64,000 nt of DNA, from the NCBI GenBank assembly GCA_000244995.1, contig CM001438.1, positions 736,921 to 800,920 on the forward strand. Reading direction: 5' to 3'. Under the pieces are notes generated by a model. The model searched no databases. It was not told the DNA's origin and worked only from the letters and a program-made list of their open reading frames with translations. The DNA is from Burkholderiales bacterium JOSHI_001 (GTDB lineage Bacteria; Pseudomonadota; Gammaproteobacteria; Burkholderiales; Burkholderiaceae_C). The translations under genes were made by a program, and so were the position numbers. Positions 34,748-44,296 of the stretch are shown here, one piece after another (the stretch's first letter is position 1; every line of letters begins with the position of its first letter).

Positions 34748-35917
34748 ATGACATTGCAATCCAGCCTGGACGGCGTGCTGGCGCGCGCCGCCGCATCGGG
34801 GAACGTGCCCGGGGTGGTGGGTGTGGTCACCGACCGCCAACGCCACCTCTACGAAGGGGCCTTCGGCCAACGGGTGCTGGGGCAGGGCGCGGCCATGACC
34901 CTGGACACAGTAGGGTGGATTGCGTCCTGCACCAAGGCCATCACCGGGGCGGCCTGCATGCAGTTGGTGGAACGCGGCAAGCTGGACCTGGACAGCCCGG
35001 CGCAGCAATGGGCGCCCCGGCTGGCCGAGTGCCAGGTGCTGGAAGGCTTTGACAGCCGCGGGCAGCCGAAGACGCGCCCGCCCAAGCGACCGATCACCCT
35101 GCGCCACCTGCTCACCCACACCGCGGGTTTCGGCTACGAGTTCTGGAACGCCGAGACCGCGCGCTACCAGGCCGCCACCGGCACACCCGGCATCATCAGC
35201 TGCACCCATGCGGCGCTGATGCAGCCCCTGCTGTTCGACCCGGGTGAGCGCTGGATGTACGGCGTCAGCATCGACTGGGTGGGCCAGTTGGTGCAGGCCG
35301 CCAGCGGCCAGACCCTGGGCGCCTACCTGGCCGACCACCTGTTCGGTCCGCTGGGCATGCGCGACACCGCCTTCAAGCTGCGGCCGGACATGCAGGCGCG
35401 GCTGGCCAAGATCCACCAACGTGACGACAGCGGAGCGCTGATCCCCGGCGACCTGGTGATCGAACAAAGCCCGGAGGTTGAAATGGCCGGCGGCGGGCTC
35501 TACGGCACCGTGCCCGACTACCTGCGCTTCATCCGCATGATGCTCAACGACGGCCAGGGCGAATTTGGCCGCGTGCTCAAGCCCGAAACGGTGGATCGGA
35601 TGTGCCGCAACGCCATGGGCGACCTGCGGGTGACGATGCTGCCCACCCAGGCACCACCGCTCACCAACGACGCCGAGTTCTTCCCCGGCGTGCCCAAGTC
35701 CTGGGGCCTGTCCTTCCAGATCAACGAAGAACCCACGTCGACCGGCCGGCCCGCCGGCGGCCTGATGTGGGCGGGCCTGTCGAACTGCTACTACTGGTTC
35801 GACCGCAGCCACGGCATCGGCGGCATGACCATGACGCAGGTCCTGCCGTTCGCGGACCATTTGGCGCTGCCGATGTTCTATGAATTCGAATCGGCCACCT
35901 ACCACTCCTTGAGGTAG
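34748..35917 (+). CDS. Serine hydrolase of the beta-lactamase/family VIII esterase type
   Basis: A 389-residue cytoplasmic (no signal peptide) serine hydrolase. The S-x-x-K motif is Ser60-Cys-Thr-Lys63 and the Tyr motif is YGVS (Tyr171), as in EstB-like esterases, with a later WAGLSNCYYWFD region near the third motif. Such proteins are usually esterases or D-aminopeptidase-like rather than antibiotic hydrolases. ATG 34748 follows a CAGGAGACAAGCC ribosome site. It is monocistronic and convergent with the chemoreceptor gene. Confidence 0.88.
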   Translation: MTLQSSLDGVLARAAASGNVPGVVGVVTDRQRHLYEGAFGQRVLGQGAAMTLDTVGWIASCTKAITGAACMQLVERGKLDLDSPAQQWAPRLAECQVLEGFDSRGQPKTRPPKRPITLRHLLTHTAGFGYEFWNAETARYQAATGTPGIISCTHAALMQPLLFDPGERWMYGVSIDWVGQLVQAASGQTLGAYLADHLFGPLGMRDTAFKLRPDMQARLAKIHQRDDSGALIPGDLVIEQSPEVEMAGGGLYGTVPDYLRFIRMMLNDGQGEFGRVLKPETVDRMCRNAMGDLRVTMLPTQAPPLTNDAEFFPGVPKSWGLSFQINEEPTSTGRPAGGLMWAGLSNCYYWFDRSHGIGGMTMTQVLPFADHLALPMFYEFESATYHSLR

Positions 35918-35942
35918 CCAGCCCCGGGGGGGGTGCGCAGCC

Positions 35943-37511
35943 TCAGGCCGGCTGCACCTGGAACACGCGCACGCTGTCCACCAGCGCGCTGGCCTGCGCG
36001 TCCAGGCTGCTGGACGCCGTGGCCATGTGCTGCACCAGGGCGCTGTTGTGCTGGGTGTCGCTGTCGATCTGCTGCATGGACGCGCTGACCTGCGCCATGT
36101 CCTCCACCTGTTCGGCGCTGGCGGCGTGGATGCGTTCCATCAGCTCACGCAGCCGGCGTATGCCCTGAACCACCTCGGTGATGGTGCCACCGGTCTGCTC
36201 CACCAACTGGGTGCCGCCCGCCACGCGTTCGACATTGCTGCCGATCAGCTGCTTGACTTCGCGGGCCGCCGCCGCGGTGCGGCTGGCCAGGGTGCGCACC
36301 TCGCCAGCCACCACCGCGAAGCCGCGGCCCTGCTCGCCGGCGCGCGCGGCTTCCACCGCCGCGTTCAGCGCCAGGATGTTGGTCTGGAAGGCAATGCCAT
36401 CCACCACGCCGATGATGTCGGCAATCTTTTGCGACGCTTCGCGGATGCCGCCCATGGTGGTGACCACGTCGTGCACCAGCGCGCCGCCGCGCTCGGCCAC
36501 CTGGGCGGTGGTCTCGGCCAGGGTGTTGGCCTCGCTCACGTGGGCGGCGCTGGTGTTCACCGCCTCGTGCAGCATGCGCATGGCCTGGTTGGCCTGCTGC
36601 AGTTCACCGGCCTGGCGCGCGGTGTGCTGCGACAGGTCGCCATTGCCGCTGACGATGCGGGCGCTGGCGTCGGCCACGCCGTGCGAGCTGGCGCGCACCT
36701 GCGCCACCACGCCGGCCAGGCCGCGCTGCATGCCGTGCAACTGGTGCATCAGGCTGCCGGCTTCGGCGCGGGGCGGCAGGTCCGACGGGGCGAGCTTGCC
36801 TTCGCCCACGTCGCGCGCCAGTTGCGCGGCGGCGGCGGGTTCGCCCCCCAGCAGCCGGTACACGCTGCGGGTGATGTGGGCCGCGAACAGCAGGCCCAGC
36901 AGCGCGGCCAGGGCGGTGCCGGCCGCCAGCATCCACAACACCCGTTGCGACAGCAGTGTGGCCCGGGCGGCCTGCTCGCGGGCGTCGTTCAGCCAGGCTG
37001 CGCGGAAGGGTTCCAGGTCCTTGATCAGGTCTTCGCTGCGCTGGTCAAAGCCCACTTCGCTGCTGTCGCCCTTCATCAGCTTGTTGCCGGCTTCCAGGCC
37101 CTGGTCGATGTAGGCCTGGGCCATGCGCCGTCCGGTGTCATGGAAACTGTCGAAGCGCTGCTTCAGCGTGGCCAGGGCCTGGGTCTGGGCCGTGTCCCCG
37201 CGCTGCAGCGCCAGGGCCTTGAAGTGGTCCAGGCCGGCGGTGAAGTCCTTGGCGGCAGCGTCGGCCTCGGCGTAGGCACCGGGGTCGTGGGTGGCGCCCA
37301 CGTCGGTCAGGAACTGCTGCACCTTTTCCACCGCCAGGGCCATTTCGTCCACCGCCAGCACATGGGGCAGCGTGGCCTGCTCGAACTGGCGGGCGCCCTG
37401 CTGCAACTGCAACACGAAGCTGCCCACTGCCAGCCCGACCAGCACGAAGATGCCGATCACCAGCGCGAAGGCCAGCCCGAGCTGGCGGCGGATGGTCAGA
37501 CCTTGCAGCAT
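35943..37511 (-). CDS. Methyl-accepting chemotaxis protein
   Basis: A 522-residue transmembrane chemoreceptor. TM1 is at residues 10-34, a roughly 150-residue four-helix-bundle-like periplasmic domain follows, and TM2 lies near residues 190-213 before a HAMP-like linker. The signalling tip is canonical: [35 protein letters not shown] (about residues 362-396). No C-terminal CheR/CheB-tethering pentapeptide is visible. The ligand is unknown. It lies on the same strand as cheZ but separated by the thioesterase gene on the other strand. Confidence 0.92.
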   Translation of the reverse strand: MLQGLTIRRQLGLAFALVIGIFVLVGLAVGSFVLQLQQGARQFEQATLPHVLAVDEMALAVEKVQQFLTDVGATHDPGAYAEADAAAKDFTAGLDHFKALALQRGDTAQTQALATLKQRFDSFHDTGRRMAQAYIDQGLEAGNKLMKGDSSEVGFDQRSEDLIKDLEPFRAAWLNDAREQAARATLLSQRVLWMLAAGTALAALLGLLFAAHITRSVYRLLGGEPAAAAQLARDVGEGKLAPSDLPPRAEAGSLMHQLHGMQRGLAGVVAQVRASSHGVADASARIVSGNGDLSQHTARQAGELQQANQAMRMLHEAVNTSAAHVSEANTLAETTAQVAERGGALVHDVVTTMGGIREASQKIADIIGVVDGIAFQTNILALNAAVEAARAGEQGRGFAVVAGEVRTLASRTAAAAREVKQLIGSNVERVAGGTQLVEQTGGTITEVVQGIRRLRELMERIHAASAEQVEDMAQVSASMQQIDSDTQHNSALVQHMATASSSLDAQASALVDSVRVFQVQPA

Positions 37512-37549
37512 GGATGGGTCGTCCTCTGGTTTCCAAGGGGTTGTGGCGT

Positions 37550-37568
37550 GGCCGCGCCAGGCGCGGCC
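37550..37568. promoter_or_regulatory. Palindrome upstream of chemoreceptor gene
   Basis: GGCCGCGCC and GGCGCGGCC flank a single A, forming a near-perfect 19-base palindrome 39 bases upstream of the chemoreceptor start. It could be an operator or a 5' UTR hairpin. No sigma-28 promoter was recognised nearby. Confidence 0.35.
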
Positions 37569-37646
37569 ATCGCGGTTGCATTCTTGCCTTGCCGGCCCCA
37601 GCCGATGCGTGGATCAGGCTGGCTTGGACGGCGCAGTTGCCGCGCT

Positions 37647-38147
37647 ATGCTGCTGCGCATGACCCCCCATGCCGCCCCCCGCCGCAGCCCGCAGGAACAG
37701 GAACGTCTGGACAAGGCGCTGGCCGAGCTGTTTGAACAGCGCATCACCTTCAACCAGACCCTGGGTTTGAAGGTGCTGGGCTTCGGCCCGCAAGGCCCGC
37801 GGCTGCGCTTTGCCATGCGGCCCGAGTTGGTGGGCCACTACCTGTACGGGCGCCTGCACGGCGGCGTGATCTCGGCGGTGCTGGACGCGTCCGGCGGGCT
37901 GGCGGCGCTGTGGGCCATCAGCGAGAAGCACGCCGACGAGAGCGCGGCCCAGGTGATGCACCGCTTTGCCAAGCTGGGCACCATCGACTTGCGGGTGGAC
38001 TACCTGCGCCCGGGGCTGGGCCAGCACTTCGACGCCACGGTGGAGGTGCTGCGCCTGGGAGGGCGCGTGGCCAGCATCCAGATGCGCCTGTGCAACGACG
38101 AAGGCACGCTCATTGCCACCGCGGCGGGTTCCTACATCGTGTCCTGA
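37647..38147 (+). CDS. Hotdog-fold thioesterase family protein
   Basis: A 166-residue (or 162, if ATG 37659 is used) hotdog protein. The PaaI/YiiD-type thioesterase pattern is GRLHGGVISAVLDASGG (about residues 70-86), followed by TIDLRVDYLRPG (about 113-124) and a C-terminal ATAAGSYIV. These enzymes hydrolyse acyl-CoA thioesters. It has no clear ribosome site at either start. It is isolated on the plus strand among chemotaxis genes, with a terminator hairpin just after it. Confidence 0.8.
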   Translation: MLLRMTPHAAPRRSPQEQERLDKALAELFEQRITFNQTLGLKVLGFGPQGPRLRFAMRPELVGHYLYGRLHGGVISAVLDASGGLAALWAISEKHADESAAQVMHRFAKLGTIDLRVDYLRPGLGQHFDATVEVLRLGGRVASIQMRLCNDEGTLIATAAGSYIVS

Positions 38148-38156
38148 AAAGAACAA

Positions 38157-38180
38157 GGGCCACGGTTTTCACCGTGGCCC
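38157..38180. terminator. Bidirectional terminator hairpin
   Basis: GGGCCACGG (38157-38165) and CCGTGGCCC (38172-38180) form a perfect 9-base stem with a 6-base loop between the convergent thioesterase and cheZ genes. On the minus strand it is followed by TTGTTCTTTT, so it is a good terminator for the motA-motB-cheY-cheZ unit. On the plus strand the downstream tract is less T-rich. Confidence 0.8.
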
Positions 38181-38207
38181 CCGCCTTCTTCCCTGCGACG
38201 TCTAATT

Positions 38208-38837
38208 TTAGAAACCGAGACTGGCCAGGAGGTCGTCGACCTCGCCCTGGTCTTTCACCACATCGGTACGGCTGTCGTCCACCACCGGGCCGTGCAGCAC
38301 GCTGGGGTCCACTTTCTCGCGCTGGTCGGGCGGCACCACCTGCACCAGCAGCTTCACCAGGCTGTCTTCCAGGTCGTTGGCCAGGGTCACCACCTTGGCC
38401 ACCACCTGGCCGGTCAGGTCGTGGAAGTCCTGCGCCATCATGATGTCGGTGAGGTGCACGTCGATGGCCTGTGAGCGGGCCTGCACGTCGTTCACGAAGT
38501 TGAGCACCGCGCCGCTGGCCACGGCCTTCACCGGGTCGGCCACCAGCAGCTCGCCCAGCTTGCGGGTCTGCTCGGCGATGTGGTGGTGCTCGGCCTTGGC
38601 GTGGTCCACCGAATTCAGCACCTTCTCGGCCGCCGCGGCGGTCTTGGTGGCAATGAAGTTCAGGCGGCTGCGCGCGTCCGGAATGCCGTCGGCGGCGATC
38701 TGCAGCTTGGGCATCACGCCCAGTTGCTGCATGGTGTCGTGCAGCAGGCGGGTGATGGCACCCAGTTGCTGGAACACTTCGGGCGATGCCACGACGCCTT
38801 CCTTGGGCACCAGGGCGGTCAGGTCTTCCATCTTCAT
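38208..38837 (-). CDS. cheZ: CheY-P phosphatase CheZ
   Basis: A 209-residue CheZ. The catalytic motif QDFHDLTGQV lies at residues 136-145, placing the essential Asp140 and Gln144 at the positions equivalent to E. coli Asp143 and Gln147. The C-terminal CheY-binding peptide VDDLLASLGF (residues 200-209) is preserved. It dephosphorylates CheY-P to reset the flagellar switch. It follows cheY by 23 bases and is the last gene of the unit. Confidence 0.95.
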   Translation of the reverse strand: MKMEDLTALVPKEGVVASPEVFQQLGAITRLLHDTMQQLGVMPKLQIAADGIPDARSRLNFIATKTAAAAEKVLNSVDHAKAEHHHIAEQTRKLGELLVADPVKAVASGAVLNFVNDVQARSQAIDVHLTDIMMAQDFHDLTGQVVAKVVTLANDLEDSLVKLLVQVVPPDQREKVDPSVLHGPVVDDSRTDVVKDQGEVDDLLASLGF

Positions 38838-38860
38838 GTTCAGGCTCCCTGTGCGCCGGC

Positions 38861-39259
38861 TCAGGCCGTGGCGGCGATTTTTTGCATGATCTTCTGCACC
38901 TTCTCTTCCAAGGTGGCCTTGGTGAAGGGCTTGACGATGTAGCCGGCTGCGCCGCTTTGCGCCGCCAGCACGATGTCTTCCTTGCGCGCTTCGGCGGTGA
39001 CCATCAGCACGGGGATGTGCTTCAGGCTGTCGTCGGCCTTCACGGCCTTCAGCAGGTCGAAGCCGTTCATGTTGGGCATGTTGATGTCGCTGACCACGAA
39101 GTCGAAGCGCTGGTTCTTCAGCATGTTCAGCGCCACGACGCCGTCTTCGGCTTCTTCGCAGTTGTTGCAGCCCATCTCCTTGAGCAGGCCGCGCACGATG
39201 CGGCGCATGGTGGAGAAGTCGTCGACGACAAGGAACTTCAGGTCGGTGGGGGTGCTCAT
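38861..39259 (-). CDS. cheY: Chemotaxis response regulator CheY
   Basis: A 132-residue single-domain receiver. Active-site residues are all present: Asp13-Asp14, phospho-acceptor Asp58 (VVSDINMP), Thr88, Tyr107 and Lys110. Spacing and sequence match the flagellar CheY that binds FliM rather than an output-domain regulator. It lies 48 bases after motB and before cheZ. The cognate kinase CheA and coupling protein CheW are not in this window. Confidence 0.95.
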   Translation of the reverse strand: MSTPTDLKFLVVDDFSTMRRIVRGLLKEMGCNNCEEAEDGVVALNMLKNQRFDFVVSDINMPNMNGFDLLKAVKADDSLKHIPVLMVTAEARKEDIVLAAQSGAAGYIVKPFTKATLEEKVQKIMQKIAATA

Positions 39260-39307
39260 GGGCGTTGCGTCCTGGGAGGCGGTCGTGTTCAGGAAGGGCT
39301 TTGCCGG

Positions 39308-40342
39308 TTATCGGCCGGGCGCGGCCGGGCTTGAGGGCGTTGCGGGCCCGCCCGGGGTGTGGGGTGTCTGGGCCTGGCTGGCCAGGTCGGGCTTCAGGCT
39401 GGGCGCCGCTGGGGCGGCGGCCTCTTCCGGCGCGCCGGCGAGCGCCGGTTCGGCCTCGGGCTCGGCTTGCACCTGGGGGCGGAAGAAGCGGTCTTCCGCA
39501 TCGCGGTTCATCACGATGATGCTGATGCGGCGGTTGCTGGGCGCCAGCGGGTCGTCGCGCTCGAAGGGCTGGCTGCTGGCCAGGCCCTGCACGCGCAGCA
39601 CGCGGTCTTCGGTCAGGCCGCCCAGCACCAGTTCACGCCGGCTGGCATTGGCGCGGTCAGCACTGAGTTCCCAGTTGCTGTAGCCGCGTTCACCGGCCGA
39701 GAAGGGCTGGGCGTCGGTGTGGCCTTCCAGCGTCAGGCGGTTGGGCACTTCGCTGAGCACGCTGCCGATGGCCTGCAGCAGTTCACGCATATAGGGTTTC
39801 ACGGCCGCGCTGCCGGAATCGAACATGGGCCGGTTCTGCTCGTCCACGATCTGGATGCGCAGGCCGTCTCGCGTCATGTCCAGCTTGATCTGGGACGAGA
39901 ACTGCGCCAGCTTGGCGTTGTTGCGCAGTTCGCTTTCCACCTTGTCCTGCAGCTCGCGCAGCATGGCGGCTTCGGCCCGGGCCTGCTCGGCCTTCAAAGC
40001 GCGCAGGTTGAAGGTGCGCTTTTGCGCTTCCACGTCGCCGCCTTTCACCTGGCCGGTGCTGCGGGTGAGGTCCTTGCCGCCGCCCTTGACCACGTGCGAC
40101 GAATCGCCCGAGCCCGAGCCGCCGCCCAGCGCCACCTTCAGCGGGCTCTGGAAGTAGTCCTGCAGGCCCTTCTTGTCGCCTTCGGTGGTGCTGCCCAGCA
40201 GCCACATCAGCAGGAAGAAGGCCATCATCGCGGTCACGAAGTCGGCGTAGGCGATCTTCCACGCGCCGCCATGCGCCGCGTGGCCGCCCTTCTTCACCTT
40301 CTTGATGATGATGGGCTGAAGTTTCTTGGCATCTCCTGCCAT
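39308..40342 (-). CDS. motB: Flagellar motor stator protein MotB
   Basis: A 344-residue MotB. The single transmembrane helix begins with the proton-carrying Asp34 (AYADFVTAMMAFFLLMWLLG, residues 31-50). A plug/linker region follows, and then an OmpA-like peptidoglycan-binding domain with LEGHTDAQPF and NWELSADRA (about residues 205-235). The C-terminal 60 residues are an Ala/Pro/Glu-rich tail. It starts two bases after the motA stop. Aspartate rather than other residues at the ion site points to a proton-driven stator. Confidence 0.95.
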   Translation of the reverse strand: MAGDAKKLQPIIIKKVKKGGHAAHGGAWKIAYADFVTAMMAFFLLMWLLGSTTEGDKKGLQDYFQSPLKVALGGGSGSGDSSHVVKGGGKDLTRSTGQVKGGDVEAQKRTFNLRALKAEQARAEAAMLRELQDKVESELRNNAKLAQFSSQIKLDMTRDGLRIQIVDEQNRPMFDSGSAAVKPYMRELLQAIGSVLSEVPNRLTLEGHTDAQPFSAGERGYSNWELSADRANASRRELVLGGLTEDRVLRVQGLASSQPFERDDPLAPSNRRISIIVMNRDAEDRFFRPQVQAEPEAEPALAGAPEEAAAPAAPSLKPDLASQAQTPHTPGGPATPSSPAAPGR

Positions 40343-40344
40343 GG

Positions 40345-41202
40345 CTACTTCTTCTTCACGTGGGCTTCAAGCTCGGTGAAGCTGGGGCGGTCACCGCTGA
40401 ACAGCACCTTGCGGCCGAATTCGATGGCCACCTGCGGGGCGTAGCCCTGCATGCTGGCCAGCAGGGTGATCTTGATGCACTGCAACTCCTTGCCGGCGTC
40501 TTCCACCTTCTGCTCCAGCAGGCCCCCCAGCGGCTCCACGAAGCCGTAGGCCAGCAGAATGCCCAGGAACGTGCCCACCAGGGCCGAGCCGATCATGCCG
40601 CCCAGCACCGCCGGGGGCTGGCCCACGCTGCCCATGGTGTTCACCACCCCCAGCACCGCGGCCACGATGCCGAAGGCGGGCAGGCCGCCGGCCAGGCGGG
40701 CGATGGCGGCCACCGCCGCGTGCTCTTCCTGGTGGTGCGTCTCGATCTCGCTGTCCATCAGGCTTTCGATCTCGTGCGCGTTCAGGTTGCCCGACACCAT
40801 CATGCGAAGGTAGTCGGTGATGAACTCGGTCACGTGGTGGTCGTTGCCCACCGTGGGGTACTTCTGGAACAGCGGGCTGCTGTGGGGGTCTTCCACGTCC
40901 TTTTCAATCGACATCAGGCCCTCCTTGCGGGCCTTGGTGAGGATGTCGTACATCAGCGCCAGCAGCTCCATGTAGCGGGCCTTGCTGAACTTGCCGCCCT
41001 TGAAACACTGGCCCAGGCCCTTCAGGCTGGCCTTGACCACCTTCATCTGGTTGTTGGCCAGGAAGGCGCCGATGGCCGCGCCGAAGATGGTGATCATCTC
41101 GAAGGGCAGGGCGTGCAGGATGACGCTGATGTTGCCGCCGTGCGAGATGTACACCCCGAAGATGCATCCCAGCGCGACAACCCAGCCGACGATGACGAAC
41201 AT
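40345..41202 (-). CDS. motA: Flagellar motor stator protein MotA
   Basis: A 285-residue MotA with four membrane helices: two near the N-terminus (residues 1-20 and 28-50) and two at about 170-225. The cytoplasmic loop holds conserved charged residues for FliG contact. Pro pairs in AGGLPAFGIVAAVLGVVNTMG and the C-terminal VEFGRKVLFSGDRPSF are as in proton-type MotA. It begins six bases after the stop of the membrane methyltransferase gene, which may share its promoter. Confidence 0.95.
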   Translation of the reverse strand: MFVIVGWVVALGCIFGVYISHGGNISVILHALPFEMITIFGAAIGAFLANNQMKVVKASLKGLGQCFKGGKFSKARYMELLALMYDILTKARKEGLMSIEKDVEDPHSSPLFQKYPTVGNDHHVTEFITDYLRMMVSGNLNAHEIESLMDSEIETHHQEEHAAVAAIARLAGGLPAFGIVAAVLGVVNTMGSVGQPPAVLGGMIGSALVGTFLGILLAYGFVEPLGGLLEQKVEDAGKELQCIKITLLASMQGYAPQVAIEFGRKVLFSGDRPSFTELEAHVKKK

Positions 41203-41208
41203 GGTGCG

Positions 41209-42117
41209 TTAGCTTCCTGAAAGGCTTTGTTCTTGGGGGCGCACCGGTGGCGCGTCCGCGGCGCCTGGTGTGGCGGGCGCCCTGCGGTTTTTATCGGCGC
41301 GTCGGCGCCCGAATTGAGCCCCCGGGTCGCCCACCCGGTACAGCCAGGCGGGCTTGCCGCCCGGGTTGTGCAGTTCGGCGGTGGCGTCCACCCCGGGCAC
41401 GGCGAACTCCAGGCTCACCAGCCAGGCGCCGGGGCGCATCTGCTGCTGCGCCTGGGCCCAGGCCCGGGCCATGCTCTCCGGGCGCTGGAACAGGTACACC
41501 AGGTCGTAGCGGCCCCAATCCTCGGCCCACATGTCGCCGCGCTTCACGGTGGCCTGCGGGCAGCGCCAGGCGGCCACGGCGCGCAGCGGCCAGCTCCACT
41601 CAATGCCATGCACCTGGGCCAGCGGCAGGGCCGCCTGCAGGGCATCCAGGCCATGGCCCATGCCGCAGCCGGCGTCCAGCACGCGGGCGCCGGGGGGCAG
41701 GTTCACGGCCTCGCCCAGGCCGTCCAGGGCCATCGCGGGGGTGGGAAACATCGGCGCATCGCGCCAGGCGCGGCGCGGGTAGGCCAGCCACAGCAGCGCC
41801 AGCGGCAGCAGCCACCACCAGGCCGGCAGCGGGCCCAACCCACCGCTGGCCAGGGCCGACAGCGGAAAGCCTCCGGCCACGATGGCACGGCGCCAGTCGT
41901 GTGTGCCCGCGGGCAGCAAGCCGGCCGCCATCAACGGCACCCCGCTGGCCAGGACCAGCGCGGCCCCGACCGAGAACTGCGCCTGCAGCAGCGCCGCGTG
42001 CACGCCCCAGGCCAGGCCCCAGGCCAGCAGGGCGGGCAGGGGCCAGGGCAGGGCGCGTGCGCCGCGCGACGCGGCGGTGGGCAGGGCAGGGCGAAGGGTG
42101 TCGGGCAGGGCGGGCAC
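41209..42117 (-). CDS. Membrane-anchored class I SAM methyltransferase
   Basis: About 302 residues from GTG 42117; longer in-frame starts would run into unrelated upstream sequence, but the start is uncertain. The N-terminal 110 residues hold about four hydrophobic segments (WPLPALLAWGLAWGVHAALL, AALVLASGVPLMAAGLL, WWWLLPLALLWLAY). The C-terminal part is a Rossmann methyltransferase with motif I ARVLDAGCGMGHG (about residues 149-161) and IEWSW at the acidic loop. Substrate unknown. It precedes motA on the same strand and diverges from the SPINDLY-type glycosyltransferase gene. The C-terminus is Arg/Pro-rich. Confidence 0.75.
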   Translation of the reverse strand: MPALPDTLRPALPTAASRGARALPWPLPALLAWGLAWGVHAALLQAQFSVGAALVLASGVPLMAAGLLPAGTHDWRRAIVAGGFPLSALASGGLGPLPAWWWLLPLALLWLAYPRRAWRDAPMFPTPAMALDGLGEAVNLPPGARVLDAGCGMGHGLDALQAALPLAQVHGIEWSWPLRAVAAWRCPQATVKRGDMWAEDWGRYDLVYLFQRPESMARAWAQAQQQMRPGAWLVSLEFAVPGVDATAELHNPGGKPAWLYRVGDPGAQFGRRRADKNRRAPATPGAADAPPVRPQEQSLSGS

Positions 42118-42403
42118 GGTGGCGCGGCGTTGGCAATGGCGGGCTGGACCGTCAGTGTGGTGCGCAGTGCGCGCCCACGAGGGCGGGAACAAGGCGGCCT
42201 TGCCGGCCCAGTTCCCGGCCTTGCCGCGGTCTTTGGGGGCGCTGAGACATTCGCCACGGCCGTCGGTGCGCCGCGCAGAAATGACCGAACTTTGGGCTTC
42301 ATTTGCCGCCGCCGTGGCCGAGGGGGCGCGCCTAGCATCCCCCCAAAGCCCCGGCATGGCGTCCGCGCCCGGCCGGCACCTGCGCCCTTGCCTTGCCCGA
42401 CCG
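42118..42403. other. Divergent intergenic region, no gene seen
   Basis: This 286-base stretch separates the divergent methyltransferase (minus) and glycosyltransferase (plus) genes and should contain both promoters. I see no convincing -35/-10 pair, sigma-28 or sigma-54 site, hairpin terminator or small coding gene. If the methyltransferase starts further upstream than GTG 42117, part of it is coding. Confidence 0.5.
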
Positions 42404-44296
42404 ATGACCGCCACCTCCACCGCCGAACTGAACGCCGCCGCCCAGGCCGATGGCTGGGGCGCGCTGCTGCAGCAGGCCGCCACCGGCACCCAGCCGCTGC
42501 AGTGGCTGATCGACAACGCCCAGCGCCTGGCCGCGCAAGGCCAGGCGGCCCAGGCCGCGCAGCTGTACGAAGCCTGGGTGGGCCACACCGCGTCGCCCCA
42601 CCTGCACGTGGCCTGCTTCAACTGGGGCACGCTGCTGGCGTCCCTGGGCCGCGGCGCCGATGCCACCGCGGCCTACCGCCGCGCCCTGGCCCTGCTGCCC
42701 GGCTTTGCGCAGGCGCGGGTGAACCTGGGCCATGAACTGGAACGCCAGGGTGAAAACGAACAGGCCCTGGCCGAATGGCGCACCGTGGCCGAGGCCAGCC
42801 TGAAGGCACCCAACCCCGACCGCGAACTGACCGCGCACGCGATGAACAACCAGGCGCGCTTGCTGGAGCAGCTGAAGCGCTTCGACGAGGCCGAAGCCTG
42901 GATGCGCCGCAGCCTGGAGTTCGACCCGCTGCAGCCCAGCGTCATCCAGCACTATGTGCACATCCGCCAGAAGCAGTGCGAATGGCCGGTGTATTCGCCC
43001 GTGGGCCAGGTCACTGCCAACCAGCTGCTATGCCACACCTCGGCGCTGGCCATGCTGAGCGCCAGCGACGACCCCGCGCTGCAGTTGCTGGCCGCACGCC
43101 AGTTCGTGGCCGAGCGCGTGCCCAAGCCCGGCCCGGCGCTGTTCGACGCGAACCGGGTGCCGGGCGACAAGCTGCGCATCGGCTACCTCAGCGGCGACCT
43201 GCACATGCACGCCGTGGGCCTGCTCACCGTGGAACTGCTGGAACTGCACGACAAGAGCCGCTTCGAGGTCTTCGGCTACTGCTGGGGCCGCAACGACGGC
43301 ACGTCCATCCGCGCGCGCATCCTGGCCGCGCTGGACCACCATGTGCCCATAGCCGGCATGGACGACCTGAGCGCCGCGCGCCGCATCGCCGCCGACGGCA
43401 TCGACGTGCTGATCGACCTGCAGGGCCTGACCAACGGAGCCCGACCCGCCATCCTGGTGAACCGGCCCGCGCCGGTGCAGGTGAGCTACCTCGGCCTGCC
43501 CGCCACCAGCGCATTGCCCGGGGTGGACTGGATCCTGGCCGACGACTTCGTGGTGCCGCCCGAATTGCGCCCCTGCCTGAGCGAAAAGCCAATCTACCTG
43601 CCGAACTGCTACCAAAGCAGCGACCGCCAGCGCGACATGGCGCCGCGCCCCCAGCGCAACACCTACGGCCTGCCCGAAGACGCCTTCGTCTACTGCAGCT
43701 TCAACAACAACTTCAAGTTCACGCCCGAGGTGTTCGGGGCCTGGATGCGCATGCTGAAAGCCGTGCCGAACAGCGTGCTGTGGCTGCTGGCCGACAACCG
43801 CTGGGCCGAGGCCAACATGCGCGCCTTCGCCAAGGAAAACGGCGTGGACGCGGCGCGCCTGATCTTCGCGCCGCGCGTGTCCCCGGCCGAATATGTCGCC
43901 CGTTTCCAGCTGGCCGACCTGGTGCTGGACACCTTCCCCTACAACGCCGGCACCACAGCGAACGACGTGCTGTGGGCGGGCACACCCATCCTCACGCTGT
44001 CCGGCCGCAGCTACATCAGCCGCATGTGCGGCAGCCTGCTCACGGCCGTCGGCTTGCCCGAACTCATCACCACCAGCCTGGCCGAGTACGAACAGCGCGC
44101 CATCCAGATCGGCCGCCAGCCGGCCCGGTCGGCCAGCTACAAGCGCTACCTGGCCGAAGAAGGACGGCGCAGCGCGCTGTTCGACATGCCGCGCTTCGTG
44201 CGCGACTACGAAACCGCCCTGGACAGGATCGCACGCGACCCCGCGGCGCGGCGCGGTGACAGCTTCCGCCTGAACCCGACGGGGCCGCATGGCTGA
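42404..44296 (+). CDS. TPR protein with SPINDLY-type O-GlcNAc transferase domain (GT41)
   Basis: A 630-residue cytoplasmic protein. Residues 40-190 contain TPR-like helical pairs (AAQLYEAWVGHTASPHLHVACFNWGTLLASLG, ATAAYRRALALLPGFAQARVNLGHELERQG, LKRFDEAEAWMRRSLEFDP). From about residue 255 the GT41 catalytic region follows: IGYLSGDLHMHAVG, DVLIDLQGLTNGARP, PVQVSYLGLPATSALPGVDW, and the donor-site ADLVLDTFPYNAGTTANDVLWAGTPILTL (about residues 504-532). The family transfers a sugar from a nucleotide donor to protein Ser/Thr or Asn. It overlaps the type I secretion ATPase gene by 8 bases, suggesting that it modifies the exported substrate before secretion (inference). Confidence 0.88.
   Translation: MTATSTAELNAAAQADGWGALLQQAATGTQPLQWLIDNAQRLAAQGQAAQAAQLYEAWVGHTASPHLHVACFNWGTLLASLGRGADATAAYRRALALLPGFAQARVNLGHELERQGENEQALAEWRTVAEASLKAPNPDRELTAHAMNNQARLLEQLKRFDEAEAWMRRSLEFDPLQPSVIQHYVHIRQKQCEWPVYSPVGQVTANQLLCHTSALAMLSASDDPALQLLAARQFVAERVPKPGPALFDANRVPGDKLRIGYLSGDLHMHAVGLLTVELLELHDKSRFEVFGYCWGRNDGTSIRARILAALDHHVPIAGMDDLSAARRIAADGIDVLIDLQGLTNGARPAILVNRPAPVQVSYLGLPATSALPGVDWILADDFVVPPELRPCLSEKPIYLPNCYQSSDRQRDMAPRPQRNTYGLPEDAFVYCSFNNNFKFTPEVFGAWMRMLKAVPNSVLWLLADNRWAEANMRAFAKENGVDAARLIFAPRVSPAEYVARFQLADLVLDTFPYNAGTTANDVLWAGTPILTLSGRSYISRMCGSLLTAVGLPELITTSLAEYEQRAIQIGRQPARSASYKRYLAEEGRRSALFDMPRFVRDYETALDRIARDPAARRGDSFRLNPTGPHG

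Noticed and set aside
34748-35917. Beta-lactamase resistance gene
   Set aside because: It has SxxK and YxS motifs as in family VIII esterases, but no signal peptide, so an antibiotic-hydrolysing periplasmic role is unlikely.
36027-37646. Long plus-strand frame upstream of the thioesterase
   Set aside because: It is antisense to the chemoreceptor; only the part from about 37647 has thioesterase patterns.
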